From Verrucomicrobiota bacterium (GTDB lineage Bacteria > Verrucomicrobiota > Kiritimatiellia > CAIVKH01): a stretch of DNA of 64,000 nucleotides. The DNA is taken from the NCBI GenBank assembly GCA_024233345.1, contig JACKPT010000001.1, positions 248,001 to 312,000 on the forward strand, read 5' to 3'. Each line of letters starts with the position of its first letter. The stretch's first letter is position 1. The translations under genes were made by a program, and so were the position numbers. Positions 1-10,000 of this stretch are shown piece after piece. A model generated the notes under the pieces. The model was not told where the DNA came from, did not search any database, and saw only the letters and a list, made by a program, of their open reading frames with translations.

Positions 1-2
1 TC

Positions 3-347
3 GCGGTGGGCATCGATGCCCGCGACGGGCTCGTGCAGATTCGCGGCTGGACCGAAACCACCAGCCTAACCGCAGTCGACCTGGCCAGGCAAGCCGATGC
101 GATGGGCATTCGCACCCTGATTATCACCGATACCGCCACCGATGGGATGCTCCAGGGGGTCAATGCCGCCGCGATGGATGAGGTCTGTGCCGCGGTTGCC
201 TGCAACGTCATTGCATCCGGGGGAGTTTCCACGGCCGAGGATGTCGCTCGCCTTCAGAAACTGGGCCGCGATAATTTGATCGGGGCGATTGTGGGCAAGG
301 CCTTATACGAGGGCCGGGTGAGCCTGCAGCAATTGCAGGCGGGCTGA
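3..347 (+). CDS. hisA: HisA, C-terminal part (5' end outside window)
   Basis: This is the last ~114 codons of phosphoribosylformimino-AICAR ribotide isomerase, the TIM-barrel enzyme of histidine biosynthesis that opens the ribose ring of ProFAR. The frame is open to the left edge, so the true start lies upstream. The tail carries the second phosphate-binding half of the barrel: a TDTATDGMLQG segment matching the family's catalytic TDI..DG loop, then ASGGVS and VGKALYEG, as at the end of known HisA proteins. HisF shares the fold, but the VSGW-like 'IRGW' strand and the length of the tail favour HisA. The DUF6498 gene follows on the same strand after a short gap. Confidence 0.9.
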   Translation, partial: AVGIDARDGLVQIRGWTETTSLTAVDLARQADAMGIRTLIITDTATDGMLQGVNAAAMDEVCAAVACNVIASGGVSTAEDVARLQKLGRDNLIGAIVGKALYEGRVSLQQLQAG

Positions 348-414
348 CGGCGGTCTTCGCCGGCGTCGGGGAGGCGTGCCTTTTCCATCGACAAGAAAAT
401 GGGCTCCCTCGACA

Positions 415-1188
415 ATGCCCACCATGAATGAAGCCAACGCCAGATCGACCACATCACCGAGTCGGGATGTTTCCGCGGCTCCCCGGGATCGGCTCCCATC
501 TATCGCCCTGATCCTCGCCAACCTCATTCCGCTGGTCGGGGTGGCGCTGCTGCACTGGGATGCATTCGATCTGATTTCCTTGTATTGGTTCGAAAACCTG
601 GTGATCGGATTCTATACACTGGGTAAGATTCTACTGGTCAGCCATTCCGCTCCCGGGCGTCCGGCCAGCCTGAAGGCCCGCGCTGCCACCGCGCTGTTCT
701 TTCTCGTTCACTACGGTATCTTTTGCGGCGCGCACGGCCTTCTTCTGGTTTCGGTCCTCAGCCCGGGGAGCGGATCCCCGTTGATGACCTCGGACACCCT
801 GCTTGCCGGACCGCTGCTTTTCGTTGGGCTCTGGGTTCCGGTGGCCCGGTATCTGTGGGCGCTGAATCCGCACGAGACGATGATGGTCTTCGTCGCCCTG
901 ATGATTTCTCACGGGGTTTCATTTGTGCAGAATTCTCTGACCGGGCAGGAGCGGGAGCAGATGACCTTGAAGACCGCGATGGCCGCGCCTTACCCGCGGA
1001 TTCTGGTGATGCACGCGACGGTGTTGCTCGGCGGTCTCCTGGTGGAGGCCATGCATTCACCGGTGGCGATGCTCATTCTGCTTGTGGCGCTGAAAACCTA
1101 TGTTGATTTCCGACTGCACCGTAAAGAACGGCACCGGTCTGCTCGCCCCTTACCCATGACTCCTGCCGAAGGAGCTGCCTCCCCATGA
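415..1188 (+). CDS. DUF6498-type integral membrane protein
   Basis: A membrane protein of roughly 257 residues. The N-terminal ~45 residues are polar. They are followed by LANLIPLVGVALLHWD and a LYWFENLVIGFY segment, the Asn-Pro and YW-E-N signature I associate with DUF6498 proteins, and about five further hydrophobic segments. A basic C-terminal tail (FRLHRKERHR) should face the cytoplasm. The function is unknown. The frame is open from a GTG at 376. I prefer the ATGs at 415 or 424 because the GTG has its purine-rich stretch too close, but no start has a convincing ribosome site. The stop overlaps the next start by four bases (ATGA), so it is probably co-translated with the following GH13 gene. 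Confidence 0.7.
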   Translation: MPTMNEANARSTTSPSRDVSAAPRDRLPSIALILANLIPLVGVALLHWDAFDLISLYWFENLVIGFYTLGKILLVSHSAPGRPASLKARAATALFFLVHYGIFCGAHGLLLVSVLSPGSGSPLMTSDTLLAGPLLFVGLWVPVARYLWALNPHETMMVFVALMISHGVSFVQNSLTGQEREQMTLKTAMAAPYPRILVMHATVLLGGLLVEAMHSPVAMLILLVALKTYVDFRLHRKERHRSARPLPMTPAEGAASP

Positions 1189-3890
1189 ACCGAATCTCCG
1201 CGTTGCTTTTCCTGGCCGCATTGGTTTCTGCCGCCTCCGGAGTCGAGGTGGAGTGGTTTCCGGCTCTGCCTTTGCGTGAGGATGTAATCACGGTGACCGC
1301 CGCAGGGACGCAGCAGGGCGGCACCTTGCACTGGGGGGTGAACCCCAAGGGGCCCCAGTGGGAAATGGCGGTCCCGGCCTATCGCCGGTATGGCACTGTG
1401 ATGGATGGCCGGGCGGCCCGGACCCCGCTGCAGGGTCCGGATGACCAGGGCATCTATCGGGTTGAGTTGGGGCCCTTCAACAGTCGCGAACAGCGGGTCG
1501 GCCATCTGGTATTTGCGATTCAATGGGCGGACGGCACCTGGGAAAATAACCAAGGCGATAACTTTGTGATTCCGGTGTCATCCGGTCGCATTCTCCTCGA
1601 TCGGGATCCGTATGGGCTCAATGAACCGGTGATCGTGAAGGTGGTGCGCAGCGCTCCCGGAGGCGAACTCCGGTGGGGCGTCAATGCCGTTCGGGGTCGC
1701 TGGCATCTCCCGGCAAAGATCTACTGGCCGAAGGGCTCGATTCCATCGGATGATGGTCTGGCGGTGGATACGCCGTTACCCGGGCCGGATGAACAGGGGA
1801 TTTCCACCCTGGTTCTGGGTCCCTTCAATCAACCCAATCAGGTGGTGACCTCGCTCCATATGGCAGTCCACTGGGGGGATCAGTGGGATACCGACTTTGG
1901 ACGGAATTTCAATGCCGCCATCGACCTTGTACCGGAAGGGGAACCCGCCATCGATTTGGTTTATCCCCAATCGGGCGATTGGGTTGAGACCCACATGAGC
2001 GTGCATGGCACCACCCCGGCGGTTCCGGTTTCCCTGTGGATCAATGGGGAGCAGATCGCCGAACAGACCAACCGGGCATTCCGGTTTGAAGTGCCCTTGG
2101 CCGACCGGGGTTATGGTCCGATGGATGTGACACTCCGGGCGATGGACGGAGATCGCACCCTGCTCCGGTATGCCGCGGTCTGGCATGTTCCGACCTATCC
2201 GCGGGCCGTGGTTCCGGCGGAGGCCCAAGGGCCGGGGGTAACGATCCTTTCCACCAACCGGGTCCTGTTTACCCTCCATGCACCCGCCAAGCGATTTGTT
2301 TCCCTGATCGGTGATTTCAACGGGTGGGATTCCGGTGCAGACCGGATGAGTCTGGGTACCAATGGTACCTGGTGGATCGAAAAGGTCCTACCCCCGGGAC
2401 GATATGCCTACCAGTTCATGATTGAAGACCAGGTACGGATTGCCGATCCCTTCGCCACTGATATCGAATGGAAGGATGAACGGGGGCGGGAGACTTATCA
2501 GCATGCCCTTGCCCATGCCATTCTTGATACCGCGAGGGAACCCTTTGCCTGGACCGCTGACGCCTATGAACGTCCTCCGCTCGAATCGCTGGTGATTTAC
2601 GAATTTCACATCGATGACCTCGCTCCCGGGCAGGGCTTTACCGGGGTGATTGCCCGACTCGACTACATCCGTGATCTGGGGGTCAATGCCATCGAACCCC
2701 TTCCTTTCACCGAATTCCCGTCGGATCATAGCTGGGGGTATAATCCGGCCTTTCACCTTGCCCCCGAATCGTACTATGGAGAGCCGGAGGACCTGCAGCG
2801 CCTGGTGAATGAAGCCCATGCCCGGGGCCTCGCGGTCATTGGCGACATGGTGTTCAACCATATGGACTGGAACAGTGCCCTCTACCGGTTGTACGGCGAC
2901 GACTACGAGGCCAGCCCGTACTTTCGTCTCTTCAAGGGAGAAAATTGGGGTTTCCCTGACATTGAGCAATCGACCCCGCAAACCAAGGGCTATTTTCAAG
3001 CGGTCCTGCATCACTGGATCCACGCATACCGGATCGATGGTTTCCGATACGACGCGACCCGGTGGACGGAGTGGAAGGGCTATAACGAGTGGGGGGCGAG
3101 TTGGTATGCCTATGCCGCCAAACAGGCGGACCCGGAAACCTACCAGATTGCCGAGCATCTTCCCATTGAGCCGGCCCTGATCAGGGAGACCGAGATGGAT
3201 ACCAGTTGGCATGCCCATTTCCGCTGGCGGATTCGGGACATGCTTCAGCATGGCTATCTGGATCGGGAGGAATTTGAAAAGGTGCTCGATGCGACCCGGC
3301 TCGGTCTCCAGTACAATCTTCAGCGCCTGGTCTACACAGAGAGCCACGACGAAGAACGGGTGTGGCGGGCATTTTCGCATCAGGGAATTTCCGGACAGGA
3401 ATTGTCGGACCGAGCCATCAGTGCACTCGCCATCACCCTGACCGCTCCCGGCCCCGCGATGATTTATGCCGGGCAGGAGTTCGGCGAGCAGACCGCTAAA
3501 ACCGTCGGGTGGAATCCGCTGCACTGGGAATTGATCAACGATCCGTCCCGTCAGCCCCTGCTGGAAGCAGCCCGCCGGTTATGCCGGCTTCGCACCACCC
3601 ACCCGGCGCTGACCTCGGAAAAAATTCTGTTCATCGAGGATCAACCCCAGTCCACCGTTGCGGTCTATCTGCGGGGACCTCTTTCGAATCCAATCGCGGT
3701 CGCGGTCAATTTTGGCAAACAGCCCGCCCCGGTCTCCGTGACGGTGCCCCAAGGCAAGGGTGGTTGGATGAATGTCATCGATGGAACTGCGGTTGTACCT
3801 ACGGATGACGGTGTGGTGCAGACGATCCTGCGCCCCGGACAGAGCCTGGTCTTGTGTCATTCCCCGGACGCATCACCGGAAACGCCTTAA
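1185..3890 (+). CDS. Secreted GH13 alpha-glucan enzyme with N-terminal binding modules and CBM48
   Basis: A 901-residue exported enzyme of the alpha-amylase superfamily. Residues 1-19 are a signal peptide. Two related ~115-residue modules follow, each with a WGVN motif and a GPD.QG...LGPF ending, probably starch-binding. Then come an Ig-like stretch, a CBM48-type module from about residue 350 (GDFNGWDSG) and the GH13 barrel. The four GH13 regions are visible: DMVFNH at 554-559, GFRYDATR with the nucleophile at D623, the acid/base at E657 (IAEHL) and SHD with D722. CBM48 plus this barrel resembles branching-enzyme or trehalohydrolase architecture, so specificity is open. The ribosome site GGAG precedes the ATG. 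The gene overlaps DUF6498 by four bases and converges on the giant amylase. Confidence 0.88.
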   Translation: MNRISALLFLAALVSAASGVEVEWFPALPLREDVITVTAAGTQQGGTLHWGVNPKGPQWEMAVPAYRRYGTVMDGRAARTPLQGPDDQGIYRVELGPFNSREQRVGHLVFAIQWADGTWENNQGDNFVIPVSSGRILLDRDPYGLNEPVIVKVVRSAPGGELRWGVNAVRGRWHLPAKIYWPKGSIPSDDGLAVDTPLPGPDEQGISTLVLGPFNQPNQVVTSLHMAVHWGDQWDTDFGRNFNAAIDLVPEGEPAIDLVYPQSGDWVETHMSVHGTTPAVPVSLWINGEQIAEQTNRAFRFEVPLADRGYGPMDVTLRAMDGDRTLLRYAAVWHVPTYPRAVVPAEAQGPGVTILSTNRVLFTLHAPAKRFVSLIGDFNGWDSGADRMSLGTNGTWWIEKVLPPGRYAYQFMIEDQVRIADPFATDIEWKDERGRETYQHALAHAILDTAREPFAWTADAYERPPLESLVIYEFHIDDLAPGQGFTGVIARLDYIRDLGVNAIEPLPFTEFPSDHSWGYNPAFHLAPESYYGEPEDLQRLVNEAHARGLAVIGDMVFNHMDWNSALYRLYGDDYEASPYFRLFKGENWGFPDIEQSTPQTKGYFQAVLHHWIHAYRIDGFRYDATRWTEWKGYNEWGASWYAYAAKQADPETYQIAEHLPIEPALIRETEMDTSWHAHFRWRIRDMLQHGYLDREEFEKVLDATRLGLQYNLQRLVYTESHDEERVWRAFSHQGISGQELSDRAISALAITLTAPGPAMIYAGQEFGEQTAKTVGWNPLHWELINDPSRQPLLEAARRLCRLRTTHPALTSEKILFIEDQPQSTVAVYLRGPLSNPIAVAVNFGKQPAPVSVTVPQGKGGWMNVIDGTAVVPTDDGVVQTILRPGQSLVLCHSPDASPETP

Positions 3891-3942
3891 CCCGGACGCC
3901 ATCCCCACGCGGTCTGATTCAGAGCATCGGCCGCTCACGACA

Positions 3943-3980
3943 CAAAAAACGCCCCGCCCCGCAGATGCGGGACGGGGCGT
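3943..3980 (-). terminator. Rho-independent terminator of the giant amylase gene
   Basis: A 15-bp stem with a two-base loop and a single mismatch (ACGCCCCG/CGGGGCGT ends), followed on the minus strand by six T residues. It lies about 95 bp beyond the stop of the minus-strand gene that ends at 4076. The plus-strand side has no T-run, so it acts mainly for the minus-strand transcript. Confidence 0.85.
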
Positions 3981-4075
3981 CGGGGGAACAGATCGAGCTG
4001 GCGAACTCAGGGGGAGGGGATCTCCACCTCGATCTTGTAAATGATGATTTTCATCTGTAACGCATCCGCAGCCAA

Positions 4076-7000
4076 TCAGGGCTCGTCGACTTTGACACGA
4101 TACGCGACAGGTTCGACTGAGCCGGTCAGGGCGCCATCATCGATAAAGCTCTCGGTGTCGGCGACGCCCTCTGCGACGTCGGTTTCCCAGACCTGGAACG
4201 AAGAGGCGGGGATATCGGTCCACACCATTGGTTGCCCCGGAAGGTTTTGGGCAAAGCTGAGGGTATAGCGCTTTCCGCCGACGGTTTCCCACTCGACCTG
4301 AACCTGTCCATTGACCAGGCGGGTGACGGTGGTCAGGACCAGGCAGGAATTGGGATCGAAGGGATCGGTGCCGGCGAGCAGTTCGTCGCTATCGGACAGG
4401 CCGTCGCCGTCCCGGTCGGGATCGATCGCGTCGGTCAAGCCGTCGGAATCGAGGTCGGAGGGAACCGAGTTTGTATCCCACGGATCAGACTGCTGCTGTC
4501 CGAGCAGCGGGTCGATGGTGAGCTCGACCATGTCGGAATACCCATCGTTGTCGTCATCGTCATCAGTCTCGTTCGGCGTGCCATCCTGGTCGGTATCGGT
4601 TTGCTGAGCATGGAGTTGTATCCCAAAACTGAAAGTACCGCTTCCAGCCAACTCGATCTGATGAACGAAGGCCTGGTTGCGCATGTTGCGAGAGGCGAAG
4701 CTGCCATCGTTATCTGCGGCGGCGGTATTGTAGGCGGCGTTGTGCCCGGCGTCGGCGTACCCGATCGCGGAGACCACGGTGTCCACGCGATCATCCTGGT
4801 TGAGCGCCACCGCGCCACCCGCTTCGGTGGCATCACTGAGATACTTCTGGCCGTTGAGCATGAGGCCGAACAGGTTGGGGGCAAGACCGTTCCGCACGTA
4901 CAGCGTGGTGATCGAGGGCTGGAGTTGGTATTGGACCTCGAAGGTGGTGGAGGTACCGGTTGTCAGGGTCACTGTCTTCTGAATCTTGCCGTCAGAGGAT
5001 GTCAGCCGCCATCCACCAGCCACTGTGGTCGCGGTGTAGGCTTGGTTGACGTAGTCTGAGGTGTTGGGTCCCGCAGCCCACCAATCCTTGAGCGCCGAGG
5101 TACGGCGGGCGAGTGGCTGACCCGAGCCGTTGAGATTGCTCGACCCTTCGTCCTCGGTTTGGCCTTCGGCGTAGGCCAGCGTATTGCCGATGGCCTGGAA
5201 GGCTCGGCCGCTGATGGGATCCCTGACGAACGCGGCGATCATGCGTCCGCCGTTGTCCTCGAACACGGCGAAGACACGCTGGTTGAAGAGGAGATGTTCG
5301 CTTTCGCCATCCAGGTCAATGTCCTCGACGGTGTTGCTGACGCTGGAGGGCGGGGCCGCCGACCATTGCGAGACTCGCCCGTACAAAGCGCCAAGACGGG
5401 TCTGGGCATGGCCGTTGAGGACAAACCCCGCCAGGGTATCATACGACGAATCCGGGTATTTATAGGCGCCGTAGCTCCAGCGGGAGCGGTCGTATTCGCC
5501 TTCGTTGTGGAACGCGGTTTCCCAGAGGCTTTTAATGACCATGGCCCGTCCCAGTTGTTTCTCGGTCCCGGATCCGAAGGCCACGGCATTCCATGCGTCG
5601 TGGAGGATGGTTCCGGAAGTGTCGAGGTCACCGAAGGTCTTAACCGTCATGTTCGTCCCCTCGTAGGTGAACCGATAGTCGCGCAGCGACTCTTCGCTGG
5701 CGGAGCCGTTGTACCAGTTTTCGAAATCGGAGCCGCTGGAATAGTGGACGAAGTCGCTGGCCTGCGGGTCCAGACTTAGGCCGGTGCCGCGATTGACGGA
5801 TTCCCAGTAATCGCCTTCGCCGTCGCCGGAGGCGTCGATGTTCCCCTTGGCGATGTCTTCGAGGGTGACGACCTGAATCCAGGGATGATTGGCGATCCAG
5901 GCGAGGTTCCGGTCGTAAGCGGCGGCGTTGGTGGTATTGCCGAAATCTTCCCACAGGCCGAACATGACGACCACCTGATCGCGCGCCCACGTTTCGTTGG
6001 CTTTCTGCGCGAGCAGCTCGCGAAGACCGAGACTGATGCCGTCGTCATGCCGCGCGAACATATCGTCGCTGGCCTGTTGGTTGATCGCGAACAGCTTGAC
6101 GCCGTTGATCTCATTGATTCGATAGCCTTGGGCCTGAACCGCAGCTTCACGGCCAAACCAGTTGTACAAGTGGGTGTATTGATCGATCACCCCGAAGTAG
6201 GCGCCGAGGCCACCGAGCTGGGTGAGGGTGTCTCCATCCATCATGCGCTCGGGATAGAAGTGAACATCCCACCAGTTGGGGAAGGACGTGCCGTAGATGG
6301 CATTGAGTGTCTGGTTGCCGAGGTCGATAGCCGCCTGATTGAGCGTGGAATTGAAGAAGGGCAGTCCGATTTCATCATAGGGGCCGGAAAGGAGGGAGAC
6401 CTCGCCGTCGCGGACCATCTGTCGGATTCGGGCGTTGAAGGCCGGCCCACTCTGCTGGGGCGATGTGTCGCTGGCTGCCCATTCGATGGTCGAGGCGAGC
6501 TTGCCGGCGATGCGAAGATTCATAGGCAACCCGAAGAACGCGTGAGCGTTGAGAGCGCGGAAGTACCCGGAGGTCACGCCCCCGGAGGTGTGTTGAATCT
6601 GGTCCTGGATCTCGGAGGCTGGAAGCGCCGGTTGATTGCCGTGCAGCAGAATGGCCAGCTTCGATCGATTGGCGACCCAACCCTGGTTGATCCAGCCGTT
6701 GAGGATCCCGTCGTCGCTGCCGCGATTGTCGTCGTAGATGGCATCGACGAGGTCGCTGGTTCCGCCGATGTCACCCGCCCCACGCGGACTGTCCTGGGTA
6801 CCGTCGCGAGTGGTGTACACCTGGTAGTGCAATTCACTGATGCCGTTCCATCCGGCTTGGATGAGGGCCTGCCGGTCGATGGCGATTTCGACGGCGTCGT
6901 AATCGGCACGGTAACTGATGCCGCGTATATATTCGGGGTGTGAAACGACGCCGTTGGTGCTGAGAGCATCCCAACTGTTCACACTATTCTGCAGTGGATT

Positions 7001-10000
7001 CTCGTCGATCAGGACATTGGCCGAGTCGGTCTGGTATACCGCCACCACGGCTTCCCAGCCCATCTCCGCCGTGCAATTGACACTGTCGGGGAGGGTATGC
7101 TCGCCGATGGCGGGATTACCGGTGTCAATGACGATGTAGAGATCGAGGTTGCCCTCCTCGGCTTGATACGTGAGGTCATTGAAATCGATGCGGAAATAGA
7201 ATTCGCCGAGATTTCCACCGTCGCGGGAGTAGAAAGCGACCATGTCCCGGCTGGAGTCGTATTCGTCGCCCCAGGAATAGACATCCGCACGCTCCTTGAG
7301 GTTGCCGGCGCCATGGTATTCGTCGAGGATGTGGCAATCGTCGGCCTCCCAGTCCGTGAATTGTTCGAAGAACTCCACCCCGGCGAGTTTGCCGAGGGAC
7401 TTTCCTGAGCCGATGTTGATCTTGTCGCCGGGAAGGGCGAGGCCGGTATCCGCGAAACACGGGTCGGTGTCTCCAATGTATTCCTGAAGGTTCGAGAGGC
7501 CGTCGCCGTCGGGATCGCCGTCGGCTCCGTAGTCGGGATTGCCGTCATTGGCCGCTGTGGTGGAGAGGTTGTTGGTCCCGTTGTCGAGGGCGTTCAGACA
7601 AGAGACGTTCTCCCAGCCATCGGGCAGTCCATCGCCGTCGGTGTCGGCGTTGAGCGGATCGGTTTCGACCCATGCTTCGCCTGCGTTGTACATGCGATTC
7701 GTGTTCGAGTCGCCGTCGATCCGTCCGTTGTGGTTGACGTCCTCGACGCCGTCCTGCTTCGAGTCGCCGTCGGTGTCGGGTTCGTTGGGATCGGTTTCCC
7801 CGGCGTCGAAGCGGCCATTGCGGTTGGCGTCTTCAATACCGTCCGGGAGTCCGTCGTCGTCGGTGTCCGGCTTGATCGGGTCGGTGGTGGTGCCGGCGAT
7901 TCGCATGAGCCGGTCGCCGCCCGGCACGTAGTTTTCATGGCCGCTGTTGTCGTCGGTGTTGAACACCGGCGGATCAAGGTCGGCAATAAAATTCTTGTAT
8001 CCGTCGCCGTCGGTGTCGGCGTTCAGGTCCGTGGCTGCGGCGTATAGAGGCCCGGAGAGTCCGAGTTCCAGACCATCGGGCAAACCATCGTCGTCGGTGT
8101 CGGGCGACAGGTAGTCACTCTTTCCGGCGAAGTAATAGTGATGTACGTCGCCATTGGACCAATCTGTGGCCAGCGGTTTCTCGGTGAACAGGTCGTAAGC
8201 ATTGCTCTCCTCGTCGTCGGTGATTCCGTCGTCGTCGTCATCGCTGTCGCTATCGTTGTCGGTGACGGTTTGGCGGAAATCGAGGGTGGTGGTGACATGG
8301 GCATCGATTTCGACGGTGTTGGTGTTGCCATCGGTGTCGCCATACACGGAGATCGCGTGGGTGCCTTCCTGGGCTATGCCAAGATTGTTCCAGGCAAAGG
8401 TCCAGGTCTTGGCCGAAGCGTTGCTGGTAGTCAAGGTCGCCGCCCCGCCCCAGGTTCCGTTGTCGATGTCCACCCGCAAGGAGATCACGTCGGGACTGGT
8501 TTCCGCGATAATCGTGTAGTTGAAGGGGGGGGGCGGGTAGGGCGCGGTAATGACCGAAGGCGAGCCGTTGAGATCGAGGGGGGCGGGCTGAATCAGCCGC
8601 GCATTGGTCTGTTCGACGGTGGTCTTGACTTCGGCAGTGGTCTGCAAGTCGTAGTCGTTGTCTTCGTAGCGGGCCATGATCGTGTGGGTACCGGCGCTAA
8701 AATTACTCCACGCCATGCGCAATTCCCCGAATCCATCGCCGCCTTGGTTGTCTTGAAGGACGTAGCGGTCGCGCGGCTGAAAAGCATTATCGATCAAGAT
8801 GGAGAAGTTGGCGGGATTGGTCGAGAGACAGACCGATCCGCCATCCGCGCAGGAGGTGAACTGGATGACGATTTCGTAATCGGTAAAGGAAATGACACTG
8901 CCATGCGGCGGCCATGCCACCTGGAGGCGGGCGTCGGGGGCGTTGCAGGCATGGGTCCCGGTGAGGGTGGTGATGCGATTGGTGTCCACGGAGGAAGAGG
9001 CCTCGCGGAGTTGCGCCTGGATCGTGGCGTTCCCACTGGAGGGGATGTTGCGGTAGGTGAACCTCCACTCGCGCGGATAGTTGGTGCTGTACTGCGACAG
9101 ATGGGAGTCAGATGGGTTCGGCACGGAACGCGACGCGGGGGCCCATGCGAGGCCGCTGCCGTTGGTAGCGACACCGTTGCCGTTGAGTATCCCGGTCACG
9201 GAGTCATCGTTCGTGGGGTCGTTATCGTCGATGTGGATCATGACCTCCGTGACGGTATCGTCGCTGCGGATGGCCATGCCGTACTCGCGACTCCACAGGG
9301 CCTCGCCCGTCTGGGGGTAACCAAAAATGCCGGTCGGTGCATACTGGTCCATGTAAAAGGTCTTGGTGAAGGTGTTGTAGATGTCGCAGCCATCATTGGG
9401 GCCGCCCAGGCGCTTGCGGAACAGCCGCGTGCGTACCATGTGATAGCCTTCATCAAATGCGTTTGCGGCCACATTAGTCACTTCATACTCAACTTCGTAG
9501 TTGGCGCGATCCCAGAAGTCCGACTCGTTGTCGACGGTGGTATCCATGTCGCTGACCAACGCATCCCATTCACCGAAATAGGTGGATCCCAGGCGACGAA
9601 AGCGGAACGCCATCGGCTCGTATCCGAGATACACATCGGTTGCTTCACCGATGGGATTGTCGATTCCGTTGCCGTTGATGTCGATGCCTTCATCCAGCCG
9701 TATCATGGCCGCTACGGTGAGGCCGTCGGAGCGGGAGACAAAGCGAATCGGATCACTGCCATGAATGCGCTGCACGTATACGGGGTCTTCGTCGTTGGGA
9801 GTGCCATCATCATCCCAGTCGGTATCGCCATGCTCTCCGTCTTCGCGAATCACCGGCATGAGATCGACGAGGGAGCCCGCAGGTTGCTCAATGAGAATCG
9901 GTGACGACGGTTCGACCGCAGTGCGTCCGGGGACCATGAAGCTGTAGGCGGCATAGTGTCCGGGTGGTACCCGCAGGTTGATCGTCCAGTCGGTGTTGAC

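Noticed and set aside
8138..9904. 588-residue plus-strand ORF inside the giant amylase region
   Set aside because: It is antisense to the amylase. Its Val/Gly/Asp-rich composition is the complement of Asp/Thr-rich repeat codons. No motif, signal or ribosome site was seen, whereas the minus-strand frame has full GH13 motifs.
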